The translations under genes were made by a program, and so were the position numbers. From NCBI RefSeq assembly GCF_009727055.1, contig NC_052359.1, positions 63,001,792 to 63,065,791 of the forward strand: a stretch of 64,000 nt of DNA, written 5' to 3'. Below are positions 1 through 12,190 of this stretch, one piece after another (position 1 is the first letter of the stretch; each line of letters begins with the position of its first letter). The DNA comes from Benincasa hispida (Eukaryota; Streptophyta; Magnoliopsida; Cucurbitales; Cucurbitaceae). A model generated the notes under the pieces. It made no database searches. It saw only the letters and a program-made list of their open reading frames with translations, and was not told where the DNA came from.

Positions 1-401
1 GCAATGTCACATTGCCTTATCTTGTTGATACTTCCGAGGTATGCATCTGAGCTTGATTCAGCTAAAGCATCAACGCGTTTTACCCGTCTTGTGATCGTCC
101 TTCTATTATGGTCGTCACTCCGTGGCCGCAATTTTCAATTGATCGCTGCATTCGCTTGATCATCGCAACTTCCATGCGTTGGACGCATACGATCACCGCA
201 ACTTCCATGCGATGGACGCATACGATCCAACATTCAGCGCATGTGTTTGTCTTTTCGATCGCCTGGCTTCAGCACATGCGTTTGTCTATGATTGCTTATT
301 TCAAACGCATGCGTTTGATTCTTGCGATAGCTACAAAAATAGACACTTCGACATGGAGTAACGCATAATATTGGGGTCAGTGAGGATCTAGGTTCTAATT
401 A
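1..401 (-). mobile_element. Gypsy-type LTR fragment (family Gy-A), truncated
   Basis: This stretch is a diverged direct copy of 1813-2208: both run through the same landmarks (a GCAATGTCACAT start, a TCAGTGAGGAT near the end) in the same order. Family Gy-A also occurs at 52977-56665, where its LTR character is clear, so I read this as an LTR piece on the minus strand. It is cut by the window edge on the left and ends abruptly at the inverted-repeat arm, lacking about 130 bp of LTR start that the 2338 copy still has. Open frames in it are not conserved between copies and are not taken as genes. Confidence 0.55.
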
Positions 402-1038
402 ACATGTTTGAGAATTTCTTAAACAATTACAAAGTCATTCTAAATGGCTTGGTTTACTTCTTAATTATTCAAACTTGATCGAGAGAGAAAATAGAGATTC
501 ATACTTGGTGTAATGGGAGTTCGAAAGGGCCAAATATAAGTTCTTTTAAAGGAATTTGGCTGGATTTTCTTCCCCTAATGTTTGCTTTGATTTCATTCTA
601 AGTTCTACATAAAGGACTAGAACTCGTAGATTGACGATTTTAGTGGATCATATATATTTTTTTTCATGCGATACTTCTATTTTTATAAATATTTTTTAAA
701 TATTTTTTAAAAAAAATGTTTGACGTAACAAACACTAAATAAAAGCTAAGAACCCACATCCTATACTCTATCTCGACTATAAACAAGTAGTTGAAAATAA
801 AATTCTACATGAAAAATATAAGCATTTTTCTCCCCCCTCTTTAGCTAAACTTAGACACAACTCATTTAAAAGATAAAGATAATGCAAAGTTAGGGTGAGA
901 AAAAAGAAAGATGAGAGAGATTTTGAGTAAAATGAATAACTTTAGAATGAATGAAAATTTGAGGGCTTAGTTTTTTCATTTATCATAGTTTGATGGTTTA
1001 AACTTCACACTTTAAAAAGTTTGAGGGTTTAATTCTAA
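402..1038 (+). repeat. Left arm of a 637-bp inverted repeat
   Basis: The whole arm reappears reverse-complemented at 15499-16135 with only a few differences seen by eye. The shared block starts at ACATGTTTGAG and ends at GGGTTTAATTCTAA. It contains a run of T/A tracts and no open frame of note. Flanks differ on both sides of both copies, so the shared block has sharp edges, as for a dispersed or recently copied unit. Confidence 0.85.
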
Positions 1039-2338
1039 CGCATGTAATCCCAGCTCGTCATACTAACGCATTGCACACCTCTCGGTGGTCAGCCGCATGA
1101 CTATATCTCTATAGTGCATGGTTGCGTCGAGCATAAGATTGTGCCTATCTCTAGGAACAATGCATACTTTACTTTAGTGCGTTCCATCTCTTACCTTCTC
1201 AGGCAGTTAGACGCGGCTAATTACTTATAGACAAGCATTGCAACAACTCATAGACAAGCGTTGTTACAGTATTTTCACCATGCAAAAAGGATTAACTCAC
1301 TATACTCGCACAACACACACCTCTCGGTGGGTTGCTACATGCGTCCTATCTCTAGGCTACATGATTAAGTATGCGATAGCCTTTGATAAATAAACGATGA
1401 AGGTAAATGATGATAAAGATAAAGATGATGAAGAATATGGCATTTGAGGACTCAAGATATGCATTGATTACAAAATGTCTTAATATCTTAAGCTAAAATG
1501 TAATACAATACAGAGGTTAGAGGAGAAATGAAAGACTCTGCGTCAAGGCTGCTGGTGGTGCCATGGATGAAAGGTGAAGATGTCTCTCTCGAGCTCTATC
1601 TCCGGCGAAAGCTCTGGTCGTCACTCGGTCTGGTTTATGGAGATGAAGAATTCTCACTGAAAATCTCGCTCATGCTCTCATCTGTGATCGCAAACCTCAG
1701 GCAGAAGTTTAGATACTTTGAAATGAAGGTCCAAGGGGCTATTTATAGAGTTTAAACGCCGACAGCTATCATGATTGCGTTATGTCTCACTACTGCCGTT
1801 GTCGCGGTATATGCAATGTCACATCGTCTTATCTTGTTGATACTCCCAAGGTATGCGTCCGAGCTTGATTCAGCTGAAGTATCAACGCATTCTACCCATC
1901 TTGCGATCATTCTTCTATTATGGTTGTCATTCTGTGGCCGCAATCTCCAAGTGATCATCGCAACTTCCATGCGATGGATGCATTTGATCACCGCAACTTC
2001 CATGCGATGGACACATGCGATCACCACATGCATTCATCTATGCGATAGCTTAGTTTTTAGCGCATGCGTTTGTCTTTGCGGTCGCCTGGCTTCAGCGCAT
2101 GCATTTGTCTGCAATTGCTTATTTCCAACGTATGCGTTTGATTCCTGCGATAGCTACAAAAATAGACACTTTGGCACGGAGTAACGCATAATATTGAGGT
2201 CAGTGAGGATTTAGCTGCTAATCGATGCAAAACTCAATTTTTCTCAAATTCTAAGTATTATCACCATATTTTCTACTTATTAGCCCTCATAATTCTAAAT
2301 AAAAGGCTTATAATAACTGGCGTTTCCACCAGTTATCA
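1039..2338 (-). mobile_element. Gypsy-type LTR, family Gy-A, 5' portion
   Basis: Read on the minus strand, this LTR starts at 2338 with TG and a hairpin (ATAACTGGTG, loop GAAA, CGCCAGTTAT). Its body matches 55540-56650, including the stretch at 1528-1755 that resembles 55806-55904. It abuts copia RT sequence at 2339, so it probably inserted into, or recombined with, that copia copy. The other end is not visible because the inverted-repeat arm interrupts at 1038. The small plus-strand frame at 1528-1755 is LTR sequence, not a gene. Confidence 0.6.
2313..2338 (-). other. LTR-terminal hairpin (Gy-A)
   Basis: After the TG of the LTR come a 10-nt stem ATAACTGGTG, loop GAAA and the return strand CGCCAGTTAT, with nine Watson-Crick pairs and one T-G pair. 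The same layout is found at 47553-47578, 53972-53997 and 56806-56831. Its role is unknown. Confidence 0.7.
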
Positions 2339-2668
2339 TGCACCAACCTATAGGGTACGTTGATCCAAAATATCCTAAATATGTCTATAAACTTGATAAA
2401 GTTATATATGGTTTAAAACAAGCTCCTCGAGCTTGGAGCAACACTCTAGGGAATGCATTGGTTAGCTGAGGGTTCAGAATATCGAAGGCTGATACGTCCT
2501 TGTTTATGTTCCATAGTGGTGACTATGTTATTTTCCTCTTGGTTTATTTGGACGATGTGATAATCACAGGTAATAATACCCAGCTAATATCTCAACTTAT
2601 TAGGCTGCTTGATAGCAGATTTGCAGTAAAGGACCTTGGACAACTTACATATTTTTTGGGGATTCAGG
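2339..2668 (+). pseudogene. Ty1/copia reverse transcriptase fragment, 5' piece
   Basis: Translation gives typical copia RT palm sequence: KLDKVIYGLKQAPRAW near 2390-2435, then VYLDDVIITGN near 2530-2570, where the polymerase LDD box (normally YVDD) is visible, then DLGQLTYFLGIQV. A stop codon sits in between at about 2467. The frame is cut at 2668 by the hAT-type MITE and resumes at 3253. The N-terminal half of RT, integrase and gag are absent because the copy begins abruptly at the Gy-A LTR. It is a dead fragment of a retrotransposon polyprotein that would copy element RNA into DNA. Confidence 0.9.
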
Positions 2669-3252
2669 TAGGGGTGTACATGGGTTGGGTTGGGTTGGGT
2701 TAAGGTTATTTTTTAGACCAACCCGAAAATCCGGATTAGTTTGATTGGCAACCCAAATGACCCAAATAAAGTTTCCAACCCAACCAAACCCGAGTTGTCG
2801 GGTTATAACTTTTTTTTTAAATAAAAAATATGTAAATTTATATATAACACATGACTAACAACTAAAATCTTATAAAATTAAGATGCTAAATACCAAATAT
2901 CTATGATATTTATTATAAACTTTAAACAAAAACAAATATCATAACAATTTTAAAAGAAAATATTAAAAACTAAAAAATTAATCAATACAAAGAAATCAAA
3001 CTTTAAACAAAGAGGAATATATATATATATATATATATATCACACACAACATAAAATTCGGGTGGGGTTCGGTCAACCTAAATTTTTTTTTTAGCTAAAC
3101 CACACCCAACCCAACCCAATAAAAATAGAAAAATTCAACCCAACCCAACCTAATAAAAATAGAAAAATTCAACCCAACCCAACCTTACATTTTAGTTTGG
3201 GTAGTCCGAGTTGTTCAGGTTGTCGGGTTATTTAAACACTTCTAGATTTAGG
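2661..3252. mobile_element. hAT-type MITE (2669-3244) with 8-bp target duplication
   Basis: The element is 576 bp, starts TAGGGGTGT and ends ACACTTCTA, giving short imperfect terminal inverted repeats of the hAT style (TAGGGGTGT). It is flanked by GATTCAGG (2661-2668) and GATTTAGG (3245-3252), an 8-bp duplication with one mismatch, the size expected for hAT. Removing the element and one duplication restores the copia RT frame across the gap, which fixes both borders. The interior holds repeated GGGTTGGGTT near the left end and CCAACCCAAC near the right end, plus an (AT)n run at 3018-3040. No transposase is encoded. Confidence 0.85.
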
Positions 3253-4085
3253 TTCACTACCTTGAATCAGGCTTTATACTTAATCAAGCCAAATATGTTG
3301 AAGATCTCCTTCATAAGTTAAACTTATCAGAAATCAAGCTGCCTGCTTCTCCTTGCACCATAGGTAAACATCTCTTCTTGACTGATGGCACACCACTGAT
3401 AGATCCAAACTTATATCGAAGCACCATAGGAGCCCTCCAATACTTAACACACACAAGACCAGATATTGCGTACATAGTAAACCACTTGAGTCAATTCCTA
3501 AAGATCCCTACTGATATTCATTGGTAAGCGATAAAAATACTTCGGTATATTAGTGGCACGAGACATTACCACCTTCTTTTTCAACCGAGCAATGACTTAG
3601 AAATTTCAGCCTTTTCTGATGCAGATTAGGCTTCCAACATTGATGACAGAAAGTCAATTGTAGTTTATTGTGTTTATATTATGAATAATCTTGTGTCTTG
3701 ATCCTCAAAGAAACAAAATGTCGTGGCCTGCTCCAGCACAGAATCTGAGTATAGGGCTGTAGCTCACTCTACATTTGAAATTATTTGGCTGCAACAACTG
3801 ATGGTTTAATTAAAAATCAAATCAACTTACAAACCAGTCTTATGGTGCGACAACATTAGTGTTGGAGCTCTCGCATCGAACCTTGTCTTTCATGCTCGAA
3901 CGAAACATATTGAACTTGATGTTCATTTTGTTTGTGATTAGGTCATCAATGGTAAACTTGAAGTATGGTAATTCCCTTCTCAGATCAAATAGTTGATTGC
4001 TGGACAAAATCATTAACGCAGTCCCAATATTTTCTACTTCGAACCAAACTCGATGTGGTTGATCTGCCCACGAGTTTAAGGGGGA
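3253..4085 (+). pseudogene. Ty1/copia RT C-terminus and RNase H, 3' piece
   Basis: This is the continuation of the RT interrupted at 2668. Recognisable parts in order are QAKYVEDLLHKLNLSE, THTRPDIAYIVNHLSQF, then RNase H with FSDAD (about 3613-3630, followed by a stop), SSTESEYRAVAHSTFE (about 3735-3785) and WCDN (about 3843-3855). The acidic residues of RNase H are still present, but several nonsense codons break the frame. A purine run (TAAGGGGGA, 4077-4085) follows and is a plausible polypurine tract for plus-strand priming just before the 3' LTR. Confidence 0.88.
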
Positions 4086-4418
4086 TGCCAGAGAAGATGC
4101 CAATAAAGACCAGTCAAAGGATAAAAGCTTGCCATCTCAGCCCAATCATGCCAAGTCAGAAAATAATGCCACAGTGGAAAGATAAAGAAAAGAAAGAAAA
4201 TGGTTATGGTTTGTTATAAAATTCATTGTATCAGTGTATAAGATTGTGTTGTCTGTCCATAATTTGTTAGGCATCATTACTCATTTTTTATTCCTCTATT
4301 TGGTGAATCTTAAAGGGGAAATCTGTATTTAATAGAAATCTGTGAGCCTTTGAAATAATATGTGAAAAATCATTTAGAGGAAAACTGTTGAAATTCCCTC
4401 CTTCTTCATCTTTCTAAC
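4086..4418 (+). mobile_element. Probable short copia 3' LTR
   Basis: It lies directly after the polypurine tract of the copia fragment and starts TGCCAGAG. The right border is not sharp: I place it near TTTCTAAC at 4411-4418. Without a second LTR in the window the limits are inferred from position alone. Confidence 0.45.
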
Positions 4419-4429
4419 TAGGTTGGCAG

Positions 4430-5046
4430 TGGTCAAAATAAAGGGAAAGGAGAGAGACAAGAGAGGAAAAGAAATAAGGGGGGAGGCGACAGTGAAGACG
4501 AAAAAGAGGAGGTAGGTGGTATTAGGTTTAGCTCCCTCCCCCTTATTTATTTATTTTTCTTATTTTATTCTAATTTCAAATTTAAATGGCTTTCCTCCTT
4601 TAAATGATTATTAGAATTTTTATTCCAATTCCAATTCCAATTAGATTTTCTTTTATTGCAATTTCAAACTTAATTGGGCTTTCCTCGATTTAGTGATTAT
4701 TAGATATTTTTAGTTATTTTTTTCTTTCTTTTTAAAAAAAATTTATATTTTTATTTTTTTTAAAAAAATTGTTTTTAAGCCATGTTCTTTTTTTAGCCTC
4801 TCATTTTTTTTATTATTATTTTTTTTTAATTTTAATTTTATTTTTTGTATTATTATTCTAGTTTCTTCTTTTTTTCTTTACAACTATTTTTTTTTGTTTT
4901 TTTACTCTTTTTTTTGTCACTTTTTTTCCTCTAAATTTAGTTTTTTTTGTTATACTTTTCTTTATTAAAATTTTTTTAGAACAACTTTTTTCTAGCAAAA
5001 GAAATGAAGAGCAAACAACTTTTATCCTATTTTACCAAAATGAGTT

Positions 5047-5079
<33 letters not shown>

Positions 5080-5459
5080 ATGCCTTGATATGTGACAAAA
5101 GCTTTTGCTGGCCTTAGAGTGGTCTAGATCATCTTGGCCTTAGAGGGGTCTGGTTTGGATCATTTTGGCTTTCGAGGGGTCTGAATCCTGTGCTGACCTT
5201 AGTGAGATCTGAATCATATCTGATAGAGTTGACATTCAATATGCGGAAGAGATTTGGATCTTAAACACTCTAATTATATTAATTTTAGTGTATTATCATG
5301 TTGACCTTTGGTGGAAAAAAAAAAGCAACAGTGTGTTTTTTTTTTTTTTTTTTTCAAATTTTTAGTGAAATTGCATGAACTTTTATCTGATTTAAGGTTT
5401 CTCTTTTATATAAATAAATCATGCAAATGGATTTCTCCATAACTTGACACTGAAAAATT
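4430..5459. other. T-rich noncoding stretch
   Basis: After a purine-rich patch (4433-4515) the strand becomes dominated by T runs broken by short A runs (4530-5080, and again 5330-5360). At 5105-5215 a short diverged repeat carries GGCCTTAGAG/GGGGTCTG twice. I see no coding signal on either strand. Confidence 0.6.
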
Positions 5460-6600
5460 CACTAAGCTTGTGGATTAGGTGTAATTTGTGGGAAAACCCC
5501 ACTATCGTGTAATTTGTAGGAAAATCCACTCACACTTATTAATTCATTTTTAATTCAATCAAATTAAATTAAAAAGAATTTAAATCTGACTTTTGAAAAT
5601 TTCACAAATTGAAATTTCAAAATCAAATTTATTTAAATTATTTGAAGTAATTAATTAAATAAATTTTAATTAATTAATTTAATAATCAATTTAATATCAG
5701 ATATTAAATTAATAAAACACCTAATCTAAGCATGAATCCTTGTTCATGTAATTAATATTTATATTTTCAACTCTCCAAAATTGTTTACTTTATTAATTAA
5801 ACGTTGATTATATCGAATATAATAATCCAAACCCTACACTGGATTTAAATATTTTAAATTCTCTCAACATGCTGTTCTAAAGTTTAATCCTTTTATGATT
5901 TAGAAGAGGGACATAATGGACCTACAAATCATGAGTTTTAAGATTTGAGATTAATTGGCTAAACTCTTTAAACCGAATTATCAATATTCGTTAACTATCG
6001 AGATATTCCACGATAGCTTAATAGTTGTACCCTCTTCACTATAAATATATTTTTGTTTACTTGATTTAACCATAATCAGTAAGTCAATCCACAAGTTATT
6101 CATACTTTCAGTTAGGTCAAAATTACCGTTTTACCCCTATAATACATCTTGCTCCTTAAGTCTCCATTGATCCTCTTATGAACAATTGGTTAATGGTCCT
6201 ATCAATAAATCTAGTCCCTCTTAGCGATAGAGAGGATGGGGTCCCTCTCAGCCATAGAGAGAGTGAGGTCCTTTTGTTCAAGACCAGGAATCAGTACTTA
6301 AGAGAACAACTTAAGATGGGTAGGAGTGAATTCCATCTTGCAGGACTATGTCCTAAACTATCTATCTGGTCTTACCTCTAAATGGGAGGCTTATTAAGCG
6401 GCGATGTAGAGTCATTCTTACCCAATGCAGATTAAAGGATAATCCCGAATAAACAGAAGTTCATAGTTAGCTCAGAATCAAGATCAAGTTACCTTAGGTC
6501 ATCGAATTGAAATAGTCAGTTTTAATAGTTAACGGTTGCTATCGTGGTCCGGTCTTATGCAAACATCTTTTGCATAGGATATTCTCACTTACATACGACC
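5460..6600 (-). mobile_element. Copia LTR fragment
   Basis: On the minus strand this carries the landmarks of the long copia LTRs seen elsewhere here: the TTTGCATAAGACCGGACCACGA-like block near 6550-6575 (compare 24670-24690) and the block around 5985-6180 corresponding to 49430-49620. It ends where the 59-bp tandem repeat begins, so it is truncated or interrupted. No coding capacity is expected; the small frame at 6178-6381 is LTR sequence. Confidence 0.6.
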
Positions 6601-7715
6601 ATCCATAATTACTCTAATTATAGATTGAATTTAGTTATGGACCTAATTTAGTAAAGGTCATCGATAATTACTCTAATTATATATTGAATTTAGTAACGAT
6701 CATCTACAATTACTCTAATCATAGATTGGATTTAGTAATAGGCCAAATTTAGTAATGACCATCTATATTTACTTCAATGATAGATTGGATTTAGTAGCAT
6801 ACATCTACAATTACTCTAATTATAGATTGGATTTATTAATAGACCCAATTTAGTAACGACCAACTATAATTACTGTAATTATAGATTGAGTTTAGTAACA
6901 AGCCAATTTAATAATGACCATCTATACTTACTCTAATTATAGATTGAATTTCGTAATTAGTGAAATTTAGTAACGATCATCTATAATTACTCTAATTATA
7001 GATTGGATTTAGTAACCGACCCAATTTACTAACGGTCATCTATAAATACTCTAATTATGAATTGGATTTAGTAACAAGTCCAATTTAGTAACAGTCATAT
7101 ATGATTACTCTAGTTGTAGCTTGGATTTAGTAACGGGTCCAATTCAGTAATAGTCATCTATGATTGATCTAATTATAGATTGGATTTAGTAACAGACCCA
7201 ATTTAGTAAACGTCATCTATGATTACTCTAACTATAGATTGGATTTAGTAACGAATCCAATTTAGTAACGACCATCTATTATTACTCATTGAATTTAGTA
7301 ATGGGCTATATAGAAACGGTCATCTATCATTACTTTAATTGTAGATTAGATTTAGTGATGAACCCAATTTAGTAATGGTTATCTTTAATTACTCTAATTA
7401 TAGATATTGGATTTAGTAACGAGCTGAATATGGCCATCGATAATTACTCTAATTATAGAATGAATTTAGTAACATGTCGAATTTAGTATAGGTCATCTAT
7501 AATTGCTCTAATTATAGATTGGATTTAGTAATGGGTCCAATTAAGTAACGACCATCTACAATAACTCTAATTATATTGGATTTAGGGCCGAATTTAGTAA
7601 TGGTCATCTATAATTACTCTAATTATAGATTGAATTTAGTAACGGGCCAAATTTAGTCAATTTAGTAAGGGTAATCTATAATTAGTTTTAATTATAGATT
7701 GAATTAGCACCCTAC
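6595..7715. repeat. 59-bp tandem repeat, block 1 (about 19 units)
   Basis: Units follow the pattern GGTCATCTATAATTACTC, TAATTATAGATTGGATTTAG, TAAC, (A/G)(A/G)GTCCAATTTAGTAAC with many point changes. The phrase TTGGATTTAGTAA recurs at roughly 59-60 nt steps (for example near 7006, 7064, 7123, 7180 and 7243). Each unit includes an A/T near-palindrome around ATAATTA and TAATTAT. Further blocks are at 9595-9945, 10255-10480 and 21335-21640. No unique spacers lie between units. Confidence 0.9.
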
Positions 7716-9594
7716 AACACTCGTTTAGAAACAAAACATCTTATTTCAGTTATCCATTTTTTTAATTGGTACTAAAAACAAAAGTTTATTTTACTAAAAA
7801 TGCTTATTAAAAAAATGTTAATGAAATTAAATAAAATACAACTAATGAATAGTTCCAAGTAGAAGTGTTCACAGTCAACTTAAGTACCTAGCCTAGACAG
7901 AACTCGTTGCATATAGTCAATTTTATTTAAAATTCATTATCAAACTTTGTATTACTTTAATAATCTAAATTAGAAGATGAGCATTTGATTAGCATAAAAA
8001 AATCAAAACTTAATTTAAATAGTATTTCACTAAATCACATTCTAACTTTAAGAATAAAATAGAATTGCATTTTTGTCGGCCACTTTATTATCCAGTTGAA
8101 TTCTTACCTTAAGAATTTGAGAGATGTTCCTAACTCCATTAGAGAATTGACATGATATTTAAGAAAATGTCTCTTGTGCATCAATTCACATTTGAGAATT
8201 GAACATGTGAATTAATACTTATGAGTATATAAACCTTATGTAAGTCCTACAAGGAAGATTGTAATTTATTTTATAAATCAAGGTGAAAACCAAATTGAAA
8301 TTATATTTAAATCATTCAAATATGAATGAAATTGAAATTCATTTAAAACTTTGAATTAAAACCAATCAGTTATGAAAAATTAAAATTAAAACTGAAATTG
8401 AGATTGCTTTTAGAGTTTCTAAATTGTATCGATTCAAAATTTATGTAAATCAAAATTGAATTTTATTTAGAGATTTAAAATATATTAGAAATTAAACTTG
8501 AACTACTATCAAAATTCGATTGGCAAATTTCAATTAAGATTAAAGATTATTTATTAAAACATAAAATTAAATTTGATATTAGAATTTTCATTTTTTAAAA
8601 ACTTCAAATTAAAATAAATTTGGAAAATATATTAAAACAAATTGGAGGGCTTGACACATATTGATATTGGAGTTTTGTTTATAAATTCCAAATTGAAATT
8701 AAAATGACCCTTGGAAAATTTTTTTCTTTTTTTATTTTTTCTTTCTAATTATTTTGAATCCATTTAATAGATCAAATTAATATTTGTTTGCAAAACTCAA
8801 TTAAAAATAAATCGGAACTTCACCTAAAATTTGTAAATTAAATGAATTGGAGATTTTTATTTACAACTTATTGGAAAGTTAGAAAATTCAAATAAAGTTT
8901 TATGAAAAAACTTCAAATTTAATTGAAAACAAGATTATGGAGAATAAATGAATTAAGGGAAAAAAAAGAAACAAAACTAATAAATAGAGAATAAATAAAT
9001 CAAGAAAATAGATAAATTAATAAAGAAATTAAGTGAGACCCACCACTTACAATTACCATTTCAGCTACCCTTTTTTTCTTTCCTCTTTCTTTTCTTCTTT
9101 CTTCTCAGGATTTCCCCTTTCTTTTATCTTCTTCTTCAACCTCACAACTTCTTCACTTTTTCTTCTTCTTCCACCATGGAAGTTGCAGTAGGTTTTATGT
9201 TTTTCTTTTTCTTTTGTTTTTAACTGTTTCTCTATCTCACAAATTGTCTCTTTGGTTCCTTTCCCCCTTCATGTATGTGCTTGTTCCTTTTATAAGTCCT
9301 TAGTAAAGCTTAAATTATCTTAGGTTGTTGAAAATATTGGGGGAGTAGGAAATGGGGAGTGAGTTGAGAGAAGAACAAAGGAGGGAATGAGGAAGACTAA
9401 AATTATTTATTTATTTATTTTACTTTTTAATACATTTTTATCTTTAATTTAATAATAATAAAAAATCTTTTGAAGAAAAAAACAATCAAAGGAATTTTTT
9501 TCTTTTAACTTTTAAATTCCTCTTTAAAAAGACATTAACAAAACAAATTAAATAAAACATAATTTAAATTGAGTCGGACCAAATACAATGTCTA
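7716..9594. other. AT-rich stretch between 59-bp repeat blocks, with CT-rich leader-like patch
   Basis: Mostly AT-rich with many short A/T runs and no long frame. At about 9060-9175 there is a CT-rich stretch followed by CCACCATGG at 9173-9181, which looks like a plant 5' leader and start codon. The frame from that ATG ends after about 15 codons, unless a splice donor GTAGGT or GTTTT follows. Since 59-bp repeats flank both sides, this may be the interior of one larger element, or a promoter plus first exon carried along. I cannot decide. Confidence 0.35.
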
Positions 9595-9945
9595 CAACGG
9601 TCATCTATAATTACTCTAATTTAATAACGTTGCAAATTTAGTAAGAGTAATCTACAATTACTTTAATTTTAGTCTAGATTTAGTAACAGGCCGAATTTAG
9701 TAACATCCATCTATAATTACTCTGATTATTGCCTAGATTTAATAACGAGTCCAATTTAGTAACTGTCATCTATTATTACTTACAGATTGAATTTAGTAAC
9801 GTGTTCAATTTAGTAACAGTCAACTATAATTATTCTAATTATAGATTGGATTTAGTAACGAGCTCAATTTAGTAAAAATAAACTATAATTACTCTGATTA
9901 TAGATTGTATTTAGTGACGATCTATACTTACTCTAAGGGGCTTCT
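9595..9945. repeat. 59-bp tandem repeat, block 2
   Basis: About six units of the same repeat as 6595-7715, in the same orientation and more diverged. The block ends at 9945, where the text switches to unrelated sequence. Confidence 0.85.
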
Positions 9946-10019
9946 ACACAAAAAGCCTTAAAACAAGGTCCATATTATATTAATGTCTCCAACATTCTTT
10001 TTTTTAATGCTATATACAA

Positions 10020-10190
10020 GTAAACCCTCCCACTCTCATACATATTTATGTATGTATACATACATACATGTATATGTGTACATATATATATACACATACA
10101 CATATACATTATATATAACCATATACATATACATTATATATACATATAGATAAATTATATATATGTAAATATGTATATACATATAAATCT

Positions 10191-10240
<50 letters not shown>
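10020..10240. repeat. TA/TG/CA microsatellite with pure (AT)n end
   Basis: Alternating purine-pyrimidine steps (TATGTATG, TACATACA, TATACACA) grade into a pure (AT)n run at about 10191-10240. Such runs are length-unstable and hard to assemble. Confidence 0.9.
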
Positions 10241-10242
<2 letters not shown>

Positions 10243-10254
10243 CGTACGCATTCA

Positions 10255-10480
10255 GTAATGGTCAACTATAGTTACTCTCATTATAGATTGGATTTAGTAA
10301 TTGACCAAATTTAGTAAAGGTCATCTAGATCGGATTTAGTAGCAGGTACAATTTAGTAATGATAATCTATAATTATTATAGATTGAATTTAGTAACAGAC
10401 CCAATTTAGTAACGGTGATCTATAATTACTTTAATTATAGTTTGGATTTAGTAACGAGTCCAATTTAGTAACAATCACCA
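10255..10480. repeat. 59-bp tandem repeat, block 3
   Basis: Three to four units in the same orientation as blocks 1 and 2, resuming directly after the (AT)n tract. The microsatellite therefore seems to have expanded inside the array. Confidence 0.85.
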
Positions 10481-11960
10481 TTGTAATGGAAGCTCCGATA
10501 CGTGTCGATGGATTCTGGTTTCAGAGAGGAGTTCAAGGTGTTAGTATTAATGGCGAGCAAGGAGGTGAAAGTTTCGGTGGTTTTTGTGAAGGGAAAGCTG
10601 ATCAGAGGGGGGAGGGGGGACAGAGGTGTTGAAAATGGAAAGGGAGGGGAAATTGGGGGTTTTATTTGAGTGGATTCCGATGGCGGTGGGCAACGGATGT
10701 GAAGGATGCAGTCGTGTAATATTTGTGATGTGTGTGGATAGCAATAGAAGCTGCAATGAAAAAGACAATCAAATGTGGTGAGTGTAATGAAAATGTGTTG
10801 GTTCGGTGTCCTATTTGTTCTTGAAAATTTAAATCTGAGGAATTTTTCTTCTTCAGAAGAAAAAAAAAAAAATTCCCTTATTTTGTTTTATTTTATATTT
10901 TAGTTTAATTTTAGTGTTGGAAATTGGTTTGATTGTTTCAATTAATATTTGAGGTGTATTATTAGTGAAACTAATTCTTCCTAAAAAAGGTGCATAAAAA
11001 ACATATTTTAAAGGTCCAAAATGACAAATGATCTAAATTTTGAAAAAAAATATCAAATAACCCTTTGTTGATGTCATGATCACGTGAGATTGCAATATGT
11101 CTCTTGCTATCTTGCTTTATTGCTTTCTTGATTTTTTTTTCTTTTTCCTTTCTTCTCCATGTTGCTGAGTTTTTTTCTTTTTCCTCTTCCTTTCTCTCTC
11201 TTTTTTAATCTTCTGCTCCGTTTTCTTCTCCTCAATGCATCTTCATTTTTTTTTTTTTTCCGACATGACGAGTTCACGCAAACAGTTCCAACACGATCAA
11301 CTCCGGTGACCAAGAGCGAGAGTGAGAGAGAGAAGAGTGATTTTGTGAGTGAGGAAAGGAAGAGCGAAACCGAGGAGAGCAAGACAAGTGAGAGCGAGAC
11401 CGACGAGAGGGAGGAAAAAGACAACCCATTGTTCCATGGATATTCGCAAATAGATCATCAGCAAGAGGGAGAGCCAGAGCGAGACCGAGGTGCTTTTCTG
11501 CATGCACGCGAATATATTTTGGTAATTTCACCCGAATTTGACATTAGCAAAGGATCATTTGACATTTTTTTTTCTAAAATTGGGTCATTTGACATTTTTT
11601 GCCCAATTTTTTGGTCATGTACAAATTTCTCATGATTTTATTATTGTTTTAATCTCTTTATAATACTGCAAATTGATTTGTTATACTCTAGTCTTAAACT
11701 TCTTCTTCTTCTTCTTCTTTTTTTTTTGAAAGAGATGTGATATTTAAATCTATTACCATCTTTATAGATGTTATATAGCTAGCTGAGTTGATGTTTGAAT
11801 TTTATTTATTAGAAGTTCTATTTGAACTTGTTATCAATATAATGATTTTACATGAAAAGTATATATAACTAATACCATAGTTTTTTTAAAGTAAAAAGAA
11901 TAGTGGAAATTTTTAACCTCCAAAATTGAGAGAAAAAGGAATACTTTTCAAGTTAAAGGC
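10481..11960. other. Unassigned stretch with doubtful small frames
   Basis: A 46-codon plus frame starts at ATG 10488 right after the repeat array, rich in Gly and Gln, and stops near 10628. A longer frame at 11159-11635 encodes a T-run-derived Phe/Leu-rich head followed by an acidic Glu/Ser/Lys-rich middle (about 11310-11430). Just after it the phrase CATTTGACATTTTTT occurs twice (about 11557 and 11588), which is typical of repeat-derived noncoding DNA. Overlapping minus frames are equally open. I see no recognisable domain and do not call a gene. Confidence 0.3.
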
Positions 11961-11987
11961 ATGCTACAAAGAAAAGAGGATCTCCTG

Positions 11988-12190
11988 ACGTCTAAAATAG
12001 TCGTCGAGAGTTTATGGGTCGGGAGAGACACTATCTCCCCACGCCATATATTGTATGTCGAGAATTTGTGCTAACTCCTGATGCCATATAGTAGACAACA
12101 GGAGATCGTTATAACTCCCGACAAGTCAATTAGTCTGTCGGGAGTTGGTTGTCACTTCTGATGCCGGATAACCCATCGGGAGATACCCTA
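11988..12190. repeat. Subterminal CTCCCGAC/GTCGGGAG repeats, left
   Basis: Several copies of CTCC(C/T)GACG or its complement lie 30-50 nt apart in both orientations. In CACTA elements such motifs are the transposase binding sites; here that role is inferred from position. Confidence 0.65.

Noticed and set aside
1528..1755. 75-codon plus frame starting MKDSASRLLVV
   Set aside because: The homologous stretch at 55806-55904 is broken, and both lie in Gy-A LTR sequence.
6595..7715. Regularly spaced repeats that might suggest a CRISPR array
   Set aside because: Units follow each other without unique spacers, vary freely, and lie in plant transposon DNA; this is an ordinary tandem repeat.
9173..9225. 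CT-rich leader and CCACCATGG start as a host gene
   Set aside because: The frame closes after about 15 codons and no downstream exon could be identified. It is kept only as a note in the feature for 7716-9594.
11159..11635. 158-codon frame with an acidic Glu/Ser-rich middle
   Set aside because: Its start is translated from T runs, overlapping minus frames are equally open, the end runs into repeated CATTTGACATTTTTT text, and no domain is seen.
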